Of a DNA stretch of 64,000 nucleotides, positions 8,834-17,207 are shown piece by piece. Origin of the DNA: Larkinella sp. C7 (lineage in GTDB: Bacteria > Bacteroidota > Bacteroidia > Cytophagales > Spirosomataceae); contig NZ_VBSL01000001.1 of assembly GCF_006149005.1 (NCBI RefSeq), forward strand, positions 310,001 to 374,000, read 5' to 3'. The notes below the pieces were generated by a model. The model worked only from the letters and a program-made list of their open reading frames with translations, was not told the DNA's origin and ran no database searches. Every line of letters starts with the position of its first letter. Within the stretch, counting starts at the first letter, position 1. Made by a program: the position numbers and the translations under genes.

Positions 8834-9642
8834 AAGTTTTTGGCTGTGAGAAGCCACTCGTAGGGGTTTTGGGGTTGCGGGAGTCCGTCGGCCTGGAGTT
8901 GCAGGTACATGATGTGCAGATGCGTTGGCGAACGGGTTGCGTAGGCATTGAAACCGGTACGGCCTACTTCGCTAATCTTTTGCCCCGATTGTACCCAGTC
9001 GCCCGGCCGAACCACAATGGCGTTGTTGTGGGCATAATACCACAAGCCGTCGAGAATGGGGTCATAGATCCAGATCCAGTTGCCCCCCCGGTATTCCTGC
9101 CCTGGCGTCCAGGCGGTTTCGATGGCCAGCACCACGCCACTGGTCATCGCCAGCACATCAGCCGGGCGGTCGGTGTTGTCGTCGATGCAGTCCTGGTTGC
9201 GGTCGGAAATAAAAATGTCCTGCGCGGGGTGGCTGCCCCGGACGTTGTAATCGAATAGGTCGAAGCCCCTGGCCCGGTAGCCTTCTCCGCGTGAACCACC
9301 AATGGCGTCGGGGGAATAGTTGCGAAGGGGAAACGAAAAATAGGCGGTTTGAAGAATGCTGTCGCGTCGGGTGCTGTCGAGTCGGAAAGGTTCGGCGGTG
9401 CGGAATTTCCCGCGCAGGCCAAACATGATGTCACTAAAGTGTTTGCGGGCCGAATCCGGAAGCACACTTTCTTCCCGAATCTGGGTGTAAAGCCGCTGAA
9501 ACTGGTAACACATCGAATCGACCGGCGGAATGTCGGACCCGGCCCAGGCCACAGTTTGCGACGAAGCTGAATTTGATAAACCAATCCACAAAGCGCTTAG
9601 GACGCCGATCCACCGCATAGTTTCCCAAAATCCTGATTTCAC
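8827..9642 (-). CDS. M23 family metallopeptidase
   Basis: A 271-residue secreted protein with an N-terminal hydrophobic segment (about 10-28, ending SNSASSQT) that acts as signal peptide. The C-terminal half is a peptidase M23 (LytM) domain. It has the zinc ligands of HPAQDIF (His-x3-Asp) and of THLHIMYL (HxH), a glycine-rich central segment, and WYYAHNNAIVV with the third conserved His position. The family cuts peptidoglycan peptide cross-links in the periplasm. An acidic DRNQDCIDDNTD stretch looks like a calcium-binding loop inserted in the domain. It appears to be transcribed alone. Confidence in the fold is high, but the exact substrate is unknown. Confidence 0.88.
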   Translation of the reverse strand: MKSGFWETMRWIGVLSALWIGLSNSASSQTVAWAGSDIPPVDSMCYQFQRLYTQIREESVLPDSARKHFSDIMFGLRGKFRTAEPFRLDSTRRDSILQTAYFSFPLRNYSPDAIGGSRGEGYRARGFDLFDYNVRGSHPAQDIFISDRNQDCIDDNTDRPADVLAMTSGVVLAIETAWTPGQEYRGGNWIWIYDPILDGLWYYAHNNAIVVRPGDWVQSGQKISEVGRTGFNAYATRSPTHLHIMYLQLQADGLPQPQNPYEWLLTAKNFN

Positions 9643-9702
9643 AATAACGAGTTGTATTCGATCCGCTGAAGGCCGAAAATACGCAAAAAGTCCCGAATAT
9701 GG

Positions 9703-10464
9703 TTATTCAGGGCACGTAATCCGGTAGAAACGGTAGGTCAACGTGACGCCGAGGTAGGTGTATGTATCTTTGGAAACGGGGTCGCCGTTCCGCAATTTAT
9801 CCGTATCACCAAAGGTATTGGCCCCGAAATTGTCCAGGTAATCGGATCCGGAAAACCGGGTTCCGTATTCAAGCCCCAGACTCCAGGGTCGTTTAAATTC
9901 GTACTTCACGCCCACGCCCAGCGGGAAATGGAAGAGCGATTTTCGCTGGTAGCCCGGACTCCGGGGGTTGGTCTTAAAGGTGAACAGGCCCAGTCCGCCA
10001 AATACGTAGGGCGTCCAGTTCTTCACTTTCCGCTGACTGGCATAATTCAGGAAGTTGTATTCCATCAACACGTTCAGTTCCCGGATCGAGGTCTTAAATG
10101 ACAGATCACGCGCCTGTTGAAACGGATCGTTAAACCGGCTGTCTTTCCCGGCAATCTGCCCTAAACCGGCGTTGATCCGCACCGTGAACGGCTGACTGAC
10201 GTTGTAACGCACCAGCAAATTACCGGCGGGGCGAATGTTTCCCGGAATCAGGCTGGGGGCCAGGTCGCCCTTGTAAATCATCCCGCCCAGACCGGCACCC
10301 ACTTCCCAGGTCGGAGTCGATTGTGCCCACGCGCTACAGTTCATCACCAGACAAAAAACCGTTATCACCCAGCCATCCGTCAGAAAACGGACGACCGACT
10401 TACGATCAGGCACCAAAATATACGGGCAGACAGACAAGGGGTAATTTATTTGATCGGTGGGCAT
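9703..10464 (-). CDS. Outer membrane beta-barrel protein, DUF6089-like
   Basis: A 253-residue protein with an internal signal-like stretch (about 28-47, ending MNCSAWAQ) after an unusually long N-terminal region. The mature part begins with WEVGAGLGGMIYKGDLAP and continues with alternating strands such as YVFGGLGLFTFK, FPLGVGVKYEF and SLGLEYGTRFSGSDYLDNF. This pattern fits small outer-membrane barrels of the DUF6089 type in Bacteroidota. Its start at 10464 overlaps the end of the preceding gene by 19 bp, so translation may be coupled. It is the shorter sister of that gene. Confidence 0.78.
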   Translation of the reverse strand: MPTDQINYPLSVCPYILVPDRKSVVRFLTDGWVITVFCLVMNCSAWAQSTPTWEVGAGLGGMIYKGDLAPSLIPGNIRPAGNLLVRYNVSQPFTVRINAGLGQIAGKDSRFNDPFQQARDLSFKTSIRELNVLMEYNFLNYASQRKVKNWTPYVFGGLGLFTFKTNPRSPGYQRKSLFHFPLGVGVKYEFKRPWSLGLEYGTRFSGSDYLDNFGANTFGDTDKLRNGDPVSKDTYTYLGVTLTYRFYRITCPE

Positions 10465-11435
10465 TTAATTCGTGGCGTCAGAACGTAATGTACCTGAAAG
10501 CTAATGGTCATGTAGCCATCGTTGAAAACCCCGTCGGCCCCCCGCGTAGAATAAGCAGGATCAGCGGCCAGCACGCCCATAGGGTCGGTCGTGTTCAGGT
10601 AGTTTTGTAATTCAGCAACGCGGTCGCCCCCTTTCCGGGCAGCGGTCGGCTCCAGACGGCGGTCGGACATCACCCGCGCCAGATCGTCTTTCAGGATGGT
10701 TGGATCCGGGTAGGCTCCGCCGGCATCGTCCAGGTAATCGCTGGTCGTATAGCGGAATCCAATTTCACCGGCCAGACCAAACCGGTCGTTCAGCCGGTAT
10801 TTCACCCCAAAGCCCACCGGAATTGCCAGGGTGACCAGGGAATACGGTTTTACGCCGTTTTGCCCCTGCCCTTCCGTTCCGAGCGGTTGCAGTTTTACCC
10901 AGCGTTGCTCCGTGTCGTCGGGCGTGGTGCCGAAACCAACCGGGGTTCGGGCTTCCGGGCTGTGGGCAACGGCCGCAATTCCCAGAAATACATACGGCGT
11001 CAGTTTGGCACGGTAATTCGGATTGCGTCCGTCCGGCACAAACTGATAAATCCCGGAGAGGGCAAATTCTTTCAGATCATTGCGAAAATGCAGGTTCCGG
11101 GCGTATTGAACAATCCCGGAATTGAGGTCTTTGCGGTTGTAGGTATAATCGTCACCCGCGATTCGCGCCCAGGTAAACGACGCACGCGCGGCCAGCTTCG
11201 GCGTAAAGTGCCGGGTATACATGGCCCCCGCGCTCCAGCGCATCATTAGAAATGTGGATTTAAGGGGTTTGCGATACCCGGCAATCTCGCCGTAATAGCT
11301 GGCGGTTCCCAGTCCCAGACCCACTTCCGAATAAGGTACAAAGGGATTTCTGCCATTTTGCGCCTGTGCATCGACCGGTTGCATCGCCAGACAGGTGGCA
11401 GCAATCAAACTGGTAATCAGTAGGTTATTCTTCAT
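10446..11435 (-). CDS. Outer membrane beta-barrel protein, DUF6089-like paralog
   Basis: The 329-residue product starts at the ATG at 11435, because MKNNLLITSLIAATCLAM and the following VDAQAQ form a proper signal peptide. The frame is open 25 codons further up but without signal character. Barrel strands include YSEVGLGLGTASYYGEIAG, YVFLGIAAVAHS, LAIPVGFGVKYRL and GLAGEIGFRYTTSDYLDD. The last is the same GxxxxxRxxxSDYLD motif as in the downstream gene, so the two are paralogs in one operon. A loop around 240-300 with many charged residues is probably extracellular. The role is unknown; a structural or lipid-linked barrel is possible. Confidence 0.78.
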   Translation of the reverse strand: MKNNLLITSLIAATCLAMQPVDAQAQNGRNPFVPYSEVGLGLGTASYYGEIAGYRKPLKSTFLMMRWSAGAMYTRHFTPKLAARASFTWARIAGDDYTYNRKDLNSGIVQYARNLHFRNDLKEFALSGIYQFVPDGRNPNYRAKLTPYVFLGIAAVAHSPEARTPVGFGTTPDDTEQRWVKLQPLGTEGQGQNGVKPYSLVTLAIPVGFGVKYRLNDRFGLAGEIGFRYTTSDYLDDAGGAYPDPTILKDDLARVMSDRRLEPTAARKGGDRVAELQNYLNTTDPMGVLAADPAYSTRGADGVFNDGYMTISFQVHYVLTPRIKCPPIK

Positions 11436-11622
11436 GTTTCTTTGCTTACTACCGCACCGGAAACCCGGAGCCTCTGATTCATCGACTGGAATTTTGACCG
11501 GTTTGGCCAATCTCCTCCTCTGAAACGCCCGTTTTTGGTATTTTATTGGGTCGCTTGCTAAAACTGTTGCGCATTCTGAGCGAAAGAAGGCTCCAGATTG
11601 CTGTAAAGGTATTTTGTCCGGT

Positions 11623-12507
11623 TTAATTTCGAATATCCCAGCCCCAGCTTAGCTTGTTTCGCAGCGTATTCAGAAAACTGTCATCGCTCATCTTAACCAG
11701 TTTGGCCGCAAACGTTTCTTTTCGGACACTCAAACGGGTACCGGTGTTGATGGTACGAAAACGGGAGTCTACCGAAACCAGAAACGTATTGCTGCGACTT
11801 TCCACTTCAAACGACAATTGCGCCGAATCCGGCACCACCATCGGCCGGACGTTCAGGTTGTGCGGGCTGATGGGCGTCACGATGAAGTTGCTGTTGTGTG
11901 GCAGCAGCAGCGGCCCTCCACAACTCAGCGAATACCCGGTCGAGCCCGTAGCCGTTGAAATGATCAGGCCATCGGCCCAGTAGGAATTCAGAAACTCACC
12001 GTTGAGGTAGGTATGAACGGTGATCATCGACGACGTTTCGGTTTTGGTAATGGTCACATCATTGAGTCCGAACGGAACCCCGTCGAAGAGGTCTTCGTCT
12101 GATTGAAGATTCACCAGCGTCCGTTCATCGAGCCGGTAGTCGCCGATCGACAGAGCTTGCAGCAGTCTTGGCAGCATTTCCGGATTTTCGGGTGAAATGG
12201 TGGTCAGAAAACCGAGCCGGCCAATGTTGATGCCTACAATCGGAATACCGCGCGGCCCGGCGTGGGTGAGCACTTCGAGCAGCGTTCCGTCACCGCCGAG
12301 GCTGAACGCAAAATCGGCGTCGAAAATGTTGAGGTACGAGGTATACGTTAAGGTAGAATGGTGGGCGATACCGGCAGAATCCAGGAACGAACGGTAGATT
12401 TCAGATAGCTGCACTTCTATTTGCCGCCGGGCCAGCTCATCGAACATGGATTGGATGAACGGGGTAGCCAGGTCGGCAAAATTGCGTCCGTGAATAGCAA
12501 TTTTCAT
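11623..12507 (-). CDS. nadK: NAD kinase
   Basis: The enzyme phosphorylates NAD+ to NADP+ with ATP in the cytosol. The 294 residues carry the family signature FSLGGDGTLLE near residue 75, where the GGDGT motif binds phosphate. They also carry GINIGRLGFLT and, further on, DGLIISTATGSTGYSLSCGGP, the second conserved glycine-rich block. The length is normal. It lies 92 bp downstream of a CBS-domain gene on the same strand, a neighbourhood often seen in this phylum. No signal peptide or extra domain is present. Confidence 0.95.
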   Translation of the reverse strand: MKIAIHGRNFADLATPFIQSMFDELARRQIEVQLSEIYRSFLDSAGIAHHSTLTYTSYLNIFDADFAFSLGGDGTLLEVLTHAGPRGIPIVGINIGRLGFLTTISPENPEMLPRLLQALSIGDYRLDERTLVNLQSDEDLFDGVPFGLNDVTITKTETSSMITVHTYLNGEFLNSYWADGLIISTATGSTGYSLSCGGPLLLPHNSNFIVTPISPHNLNVRPMVVPDSAQLSFEVESRSNTFLVSVDSRFRTINTGTRLSVRKETFAAKLVKMSDDSFLNTLRNKLSWGWDIRN

Positions 12508-12599
12508 AAAAATCGTCAGTCAGTTCGTCAGTCAGATTTGCAAAGATGAGAGAAAAGTCCAAGAATCTGCTATCGACTGCCGACGGAATGCCGGATGAA

Positions 12600-13268
12600 T
12601 TACGAATCCAGGTACCGGAGCAACAAATCGAGTCGTCCCTGGTCGATGGATTCGATGGGGGTATTGGCAAAAGCCGCTTCGATGGAGTAGCCAAAGCGTT
12701 CGAGTGTGGCAACCACCGGCGTAATGTCTTTGCGATTGAGTTTGAGCGTGAGCCGCGATTTATCGGGCATTCCGTAGGCAGCGCCCGCAAAGTAACTGCT
12801 GATGATCCGGACGTTGTTCGATTCGACCAGCCGACTGATTTCGGCCATCGAGTAATCGCGTTCGTTGATGGAGAGAATCAGAATGGCGCCCGCTTCCTGA
12901 ACGCCCAGCAATTGGGCAAACTGTTTGAGGAGTTCAATGGCAGAAACCGTCCCGACAAACTCCTGTTCGTCGTTCACCACCGCAATCACCTGCAGCCGGT
13001 GTTCGGTAATTAAACTCAGGAGTTCGTAGAGGTGCTGGGATTCATGAACCGACAGGTGCTCGAAAAGCCGCATGACCTCACTCAACTGGTGGGTATCATC
13101 CGGCACATCCATCAGCAGGTCTTCATTGACGAGGCCCTTGTACTGGCCCTGATCGACAATGGCCAATTGGCCAACACGGTGTTCCTGCATCCAGTCGAGG
13201 GCCTGCCCAACGGTATCCGTCGGCTTCAGGGCCGGTATCATCGGGTCTATTAGTTCGGAGGCCAGCAT
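12600..13268 (-). CDS. CBS domain protein
   Basis: A 222-residue soluble protein with two CBS repeats. The first is MIPALKPTDTVGQALDWMQE with VGQLAIVDQGQYKGLV, and the second is SVHESQHLYELLSLITEHRL with QVIAVVNDEQEFVGTV. A C-terminal ACT-like stretch follows (ILILSINERDYSMAEISRLV and KSRLTLKLNRKDITPVV). CBS pairs usually sense adenine nucleotides, and the ACT-like part may bind a further ligand. The open frame extends 16 codons upstream of the chosen ATG (13268); that shorter start removes a Gln/Ser-rich stretch. It is upstream of nadK on the same strand, so a regulatory link to NADP supply is plausible but only inferred. Confidence 0.82.
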   Translation of the reverse strand: MLASELIDPMIPALKPTDTVGQALDWMQEHRVGQLAIVDQGQYKGLVNEDLLMDVPDDTHQLSEVMRLFEHLSVHESQHLYELLSLITEHRLQVIAVVNDEQEFVGTVSAIELLKQFAQLLGVQEAGAILILSINERDYSMAEISRLVESNNVRIISSYFAGAAYGMPDKSRLTLKLNRKDITPVVATLERFGYSIEAAFANTPIESIDQGRLDLLLRYLDS

Positions 13269-13377
13269 CGATGTCGGTTGTTTACTACTCTGTACCTGTT
13301 TATTGTCCAAAAGCATCCGGAAAATTTCTGGAAGAGATCTCCGATGTTGTGTAACTGGAACAGTATAGTTGAAAACT

Positions 13378-13421
13378 AAGAAATTTCCGTTAGAGTTTCA
13401 AAATCTTTTCGGAAATTTCTT
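13378..13421 (-). terminator. Hairpin after the alpha/beta hydrolase gene
   Basis: AAGAAATTTCCG (13378-13389) pairs perfectly with CGGAAATTTCTT (13410-13421). The loop is 20 nt. It lies just after the stop of the reverse-strand hydrolase at 13429. The T-tract is weak, so this is a moderate call. Confidence 0.5.
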
Positions 13422-13428
13422 AATTCCA

Positions 13429-14226
13429 TCAGGCAATGGTGAGATCGCTCTGCCGACTGGTAGCATTCAGGGGTTGTCGGATGAGCCAATCGGTCAGCAG
13501 CGTATTGAAACGATCCGGATGTTCCATCATGGGCGCATGACAACATTTATCAACAAAGTGCAATTCTGAGTTGGGAATCAGGCGATTGAATTCGTGGGCT
13601 ACTTCCGGTGGCGTAATGGTATCGTTCAGCCCCCAGATCAGGAGGGTGGGTACGGTAATGTGCTGGATTTCCTTCGCCACATTGTTGCGTTGGGCCGATT
13701 TGGCAATGGCCACAATCCGCAGGCATTTCGGAATGCTGTTGGTAATTTCGAAGACTTCGTCGATCAGTTCTTTCGTCGCTACTTTCGGGTCGTAGAACGT
13801 GTAAGCAACCCGTTCGGCAATGTAGTCATAGCTGCCCCGTTTCGGGTAAGAACCGCCCATCGAGTTTTCAAACAACCCGGAGCTGCCCGTCAACACGAGC
13901 CGTTTCACCATATCCGGATGTTTCAGCGTGTACAACAGCCCGACATGGCCGCCCAGGGAGTTCCCCAGCAGCGTCAGATTGTCCAGATCTTTGAAAGCCA
14001 GAAACTCTTCAATAAACTTCACAAGTCCTTCCAGTCCGGCTTCCCGAATGGGCATTTCATAAATTGGCATCACCGGAATTACAACCCGATACCGGTCAGC
14101 GAAGGCGTTGATCACGCCGTCCCAGTTGCTTAAAGCGCCGAATAATCCATGAAGTAAAAGCAATACGTCGCCTTGTCCTTCATCAATGTAACGGAAGTTA
14201 CCTTCTTTCCGAACACGATAGTTCAT
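13429..14226 (-). CDS. Alpha/beta hydrolase
   Basis: A 265-residue cytosolic hydrolase of the alpha/beta fold. The oxyanion segment is LLLHGLFGALSNWD. The nucleophile elbow is LLGNSLGGHVG (Ser90). The acid is in WGLNDTITPPE and the catalytic His is in VDKCCHAPMMEHP. The C-terminal tail (about 250-265) is not conserved in appearance. The family covers esterases, C-C hydrolases and haloperoxidases, and the substrate cannot be told from the sequence. It lies between the CBS gene and pabA on the same strand, with 52 bp to pabA. Confidence 0.87.
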   Translation of the reverse strand: MNYRVRKEGNFRYIDEGQGDVLLLLHGLFGALSNWDGVINAFADRYRVVIPVMPIYEMPIREAGLEGLVKFIEEFLAFKDLDNLTLLGNSLGGHVGLLYTLKHPDMVKRLVLTGSSGLFENSMGGSYPKRGSYDYIAERVAYTFYDPKVATKELIDEVFEITNSIPKCLRIVAIAKSAQRNNVAKEIQHITVPTLLIWGLNDTITPPEVAHEFNRLIPNSELHFVDKCCHAPMMEHPDRFNTLLTDWLIRQPLNATSRQSDLTIA

Positions 14227-14278
14227 AGCGGTCTTGGTTTTGTCGTAGAAAAATTGGAAAAGTACAACGAAATGGTCA

Positions 14279-14854
14279 CTATTTAGTTGTTTTCACAAAG
14301 GTAATCCAATTTTTTAAAATTGCTAATCCGTACTGGGTCAATGCCGCTTCGGGGTGAAACTGAATGCCCCAAAGGGGCAGATTTCGGTGCCGAAACGCCA
14401 TGTTTTCGCCCTCATTCGTAGTGGACAGTTCGGTCAGTTCGGCGGGCAGGTCTACCAGCACCAGCGAATGATACCGGGTAACCATGAACTCGTCCGGCAA
14501 ATTAGCTACCAAAGCATCCTCAGCCGATTTCCTAATCACCGATAGTTTTCCGTGCATCGGTTTGGCCGCCTTGACCAGCCGGGCGCCGTAATATTCGCCC
14601 AACGCCTGATGACCTAAACAAACACCCAGCATCGGAAGTTGCTCGTGGTAGTGTTCGATTACGTTTAACAGACAACCCGCCTGTCGGGGTGTTCCGGGGC
14701 CGGGCGACAAAACTACGCCGTCGTACGATTCCGCCGTGATCTTGTCCAGCGACGCCGTATTGCGCACCACCCGACACGTTGCCCCGGCCTGTTTCAGGTA
14801 GTCGACGAGCATGTAAGTAAACGAGTCGATGTTGTCCAGTACGAGTAAATGCAT
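14279..14854 (-). CDS. pabA: Aminodeoxychorismate/anthranilate synthase glutaminase
   Basis: A 191-residue class I glutamine amidotransferase that supplies ammonia to a chorismate-using partner. The motifs are LVLDNIDSFTYML at the N terminus, LSPGPGTP, the nucleophile Cys79 in GVCLGHQALGEYYG, and the His-Glu pair His167/Glu169 in GIQFHPEA. All catalytic residues are present. The partner subunit (PabB or TrpE) is not in the window, so the folate and tryptophan roles cannot be separated. The lone position, away from trp genes, mildly favours PabA. The gene is divergent from the FAD oxidoreductase. Confidence 0.9.
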   Translation of the reverse strand: MHLLVLDNIDSFTYMLVDYLKQAGATCRVVRNTASLDKITAESYDGVVLSPGPGTPRQAGCLLNVIEHYHEQLPMLGVCLGHQALGEYYGARLVKAAKPMHGKLSVIRKSAEDALVANLPDEFMVTRYHSLVLVDLPAELTELSTTNEGENMAFRHRNLPLWGIQFHPEAALTQYGLAILKNWITFVKTTK

Positions 14855-14876
14855 GGGGGATGAGAAACTAAAAGTA

Positions 14877-14884
14877 CAAAAGTA
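14877..14884 (-). promoter_or_regulatory. Bacteroidota -7 element for pabA
   Basis: The reverse strand reads TACTTTTG, matching TAnnTTTG, 23 nt upstream of the pabA start. No good -33 TTG is present. Confidence 0.4.
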
Positions 14885-14905
14885 ATCATCCTATCCGGTA
14901 AGCTG

Positions 14906-14913
14906 TATTTTTG
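14906..14913 (+). promoter_or_regulatory. Bacteroidota -7 element for the FAD oxidoreductase gene
   Basis: The forward strand reads TATTTTTG (TAnnTTTG), 22 nt upstream of the start at 14936. It is back to back with the pabA element. No clear -33 box is present. Confidence 0.4.
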
Positions 14914-14935
14914 TAAAAAAACGAACTGAATCCTG

Positions 14936-16204
14936 ATGCAGTCCAAATCTTCTGTAGTCATTGTGGGAGCAGGCATGGCCGGCCTGACCTGCGCCGTTTA
15001 CCTCCGCCGGGCCGGTATCGAGGCCACCTTACTGGAAGCCTCCGACGGCGTCGGTGGCCGCATCCGGACGGATGTTGTCGATGGTTTTCGGCTCGACCGG
15101 GGTTTTCAAATCCTGCTGACAGCCTATCCCGAAGCGCAACGGTTGCTGGATTACGGTGCATTGAAACTACAGCCGTTTCGTTCCGGTGCGCTGATCCATC
15201 AGCCCGCGGGCGGCTGGATTCCGTTCATCAATCCGCTGCGCGAGCCGTCGGGTCTGTTTCAAACCCTGGCTTCCGAGGCAGGAACCTTCAGTGATAAACT
15301 GCGGATTGTCGAACTGATGCGGTACGTATCGGGGATCTCGAGCGAGACTTTTTTTCAACAGGAAGCCACCGATACCGAGACTTTTCTGGAAGATTTCGGA
15401 TTTTCGGAACAGATCATCAACCGGTTTTTCCGGCCATTTTTCGGCGGTATTTTTCTGGAAGATGCCCTGGCTACGTCGAGCAATTTCTTCCAGTTCTGTT
15501 TCAGGAATTTCTATACGGGTGACGCGGCTCTGCCAGCCGCGGGCATGGAAGCCATTCCGCAGCAACTGGCCAAACGACTGAGCCCGGCTCAGATCCGGCT
15601 CAATGCGCCGGTGCGGCAAATCCGGGATTCTACCCTCACACTGGAAACCGGTGAAAGCCTTCAGGCTGAAGTGATTGTGTTGGCCGTGGATGCGTCAGCC
15701 GCCAACCGCCTGCTGGGCCTTGAAAATCCGGTGCGGCTGTTCAATGCCACCACCAACACGTATTTTACGGCCCCCCAGTCGCCCAAAGCAAAACCATCCG
15801 GTGCTGAAAAACTGTTGTTGTTGAATGAAAACCGCCAATCCGCCCTTCATAACATTGCCATTCTGAACGACGTGGCTCCCTCCTACGCCCCCGACGGCCG
15901 GGCGTTGATTTCGGTCAGTACGCACGGACTGGAAGTGGTGGATGAAAAAGCCCTGGCCGAACGGATTCAGAAAGAACTGGTCGGCTGGTTTGGTCATGAG
16001 GTCGACCAATGGCGCTGGCTGAAAACCTACCATATTCCGGAAGCCCTCCCAACCTATTATCCGGGCACGCAGCACGCTCCGCTGAAACGCGCCGAAAATC
16101 TGTACCAATGCGGGGATCAAACCGCCTATCCATCGCTCAATGCCGCGATGCAGACCGGGCGGAACGTCGCCGAGCTGATCATTGCGCATGAAACCGTTGA
16201 ATAG
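14936..16204 (+). CDS. FAD-dependent amine oxidase/phytoene-desaturase-like protein
   Basis: A 422-residue flavoprotein. The N-terminal Rossmann motif VVIVGAGMAGLTCAVYLRRAG binds FAD and is followed by LLEASDGVGGRIRTD, the second dinucleotide-binding block of the amine-oxidase/protoporphyrinogen-oxidase superfamily. The C-terminal FAD contact is LYQCGDQTAYPSLNAAMQTGR. The middle region is a substrate domain with aromatic segments such as FFRPFFGGIFLEDALATSS. The substrate is unknown; carotenoid, porphyrin or amine are all possible. The peptidase gene follows 42 bp later on the same strand, so they may be co-transcribed. Confidence 0.85.
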   Translation: MQSKSSVVIVGAGMAGLTCAVYLRRAGIEATLLEASDGVGGRIRTDVVDGFRLDRGFQILLTAYPEAQRLLDYGALKLQPFRSGALIHQPAGGWIPFINPLREPSGLFQTLASEAGTFSDKLRIVELMRYVSGISSETFFQQEATDTETFLEDFGFSEQIINRFFRPFFGGIFLEDALATSSNFFQFCFRNFYTGDAALPAAGMEAIPQQLAKRLSPAQIRLNAPVRQIRDSTLTLETGESLQAEVIVLAVDASAANRLLGLENPVRLFNATTNTYFTAPQSPKAKPSGAEKLLLLNENRQSALHNIAILNDVAPSYAPDGRALISVSTHGLEVVDEKALAERIQKELVGWFGHEVDQWRWLKTYHIPEALPTYYPGTQHAPLKRAENLYQCGDQTAYPSLNAAMQTGRNVAELIIAHETVE

Positions 16205-16246
16205 GCACCGACGCACGGTTTTCCGTATACCCAAAAACAGATTTTA

Positions 16247-17044
16247 ATGCGTTGGTTTGTCCGCTTCCTGGTGTTTCTGCTGATTTTGCCGCTGGCGTAC
16301 TTTGCGGCCTTTCCGCAGATTTTTCGCTGCCAACTTCTGGAGTATACCGCTGACTTTCAGCGGCTCACAGCCAATGTATGGGTCGACGCCAGCACCCCGG
16401 AACGCCAGCGAATTTATTTGCTTTTTGAAATCAATGAAGCGAAAAAGCGGCTTGAACAGTTATGGAACAGTCCGGCGAAAGGCCGGGCTACGGTGATTTT
16501 TTGTCAGTCGCCCGAGCAATACCAGCAGTATTGCCACGATGGCGAAGGCGCGGGTTGCAGCCTCGGAACGCCCTGGGGCGAATCGTGGATCATCATCAAT
16601 CCGTATGGCCGCAACCCCGACGTGCTGGCCCACGAGATGTGTCACGACGAGCTTTTTACCCGCCTGGGCTGGCTGAAAACCCAGCGCCAGATTCCGCAGT
16701 GGTTCAACGAGGGGCTGGCGCTGCTGATCGACCAGCGGTTTACGACGGCCACCGACAGCCTGCGTCGCCACGACGAATTCCAGGATCACTGGGAGGAGCA
16801 ATCGCACGGGCAGCAGGTGGTTTTGAAGCTGACCGAACTGGAATCGCTGAAAGATTTTTTTTCGGGAAATTCCAACCGGGTCATGCTGGCGTATATGACC
16901 GCCGGTCGGGAAGTGTCCCGCTGGCTGGCGGTGGTGGGCCGCAACGGATTGACGAAACTGGTCGACCAGTTGAAAGCCGGCGACGATTTCGAGACGGTCT
17001 ACCAACGGCTGGAGCGGGAAGCGAAAACCGGTAAAAGAAGTTGA
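16247..17044 (+). CDS. Membrane-anchored HExxH metallopeptidase
   Basis: A 265-residue protein with an N-terminal hydrophobic helix (about 4-25) serving as signal anchor. The zinc motif is HEMCH (His129, Glu130, His133). A downstream Glu155 in QWFNEGLALL follows in the gluzincin order HExxH...NExxA, as in the peptidase MA-like families. Cys97, Cys104 and Cys132 may form disulfides in the periplasm. The catalytic part therefore lies outside the cytoplasm. It sits after the FAD oxidoreductase gene. The substrate is unknown, and the call rests on the motif spacing rather than on family recognition. Confidence 0.75.
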   Translation: MRWFVRFLVFLLILPLAYFAAFPQIFRCQLLEYTADFQRLTANVWVDASTPERQRIYLLFEINEAKKRLEQLWNSPAKGRATVIFCQSPEQYQQYCHDGEGAGCSLGTPWGESWIIINPYGRNPDVLAHEMCHDELFTRLGWLKTQRQIPQWFNEGLALLIDQRFTTATDSLRRHDEFQDHWEEQSHGQQVVLKLTELESLKDFFSGNSNRVMLAYMTAGREVSRWLAVVGRNGLTKLVDQLKAGDDFETVYQRLEREAKTGKRS

Positions 17045-17207
17045 GCGCACCGGAAATTTCGATGCGCCGGGCCACCGAAACCACTATGGTTCACCCCTAC
17101 TTTCGGATGCGATCTGCAATTCCGGCCAAAGAAGTGTAACTTGACCAAAAAAGCGAAAACCATGAAATCGCTTTCTGCTGATCATCACCGACTCCGTAAC
17201 TCGTTTC

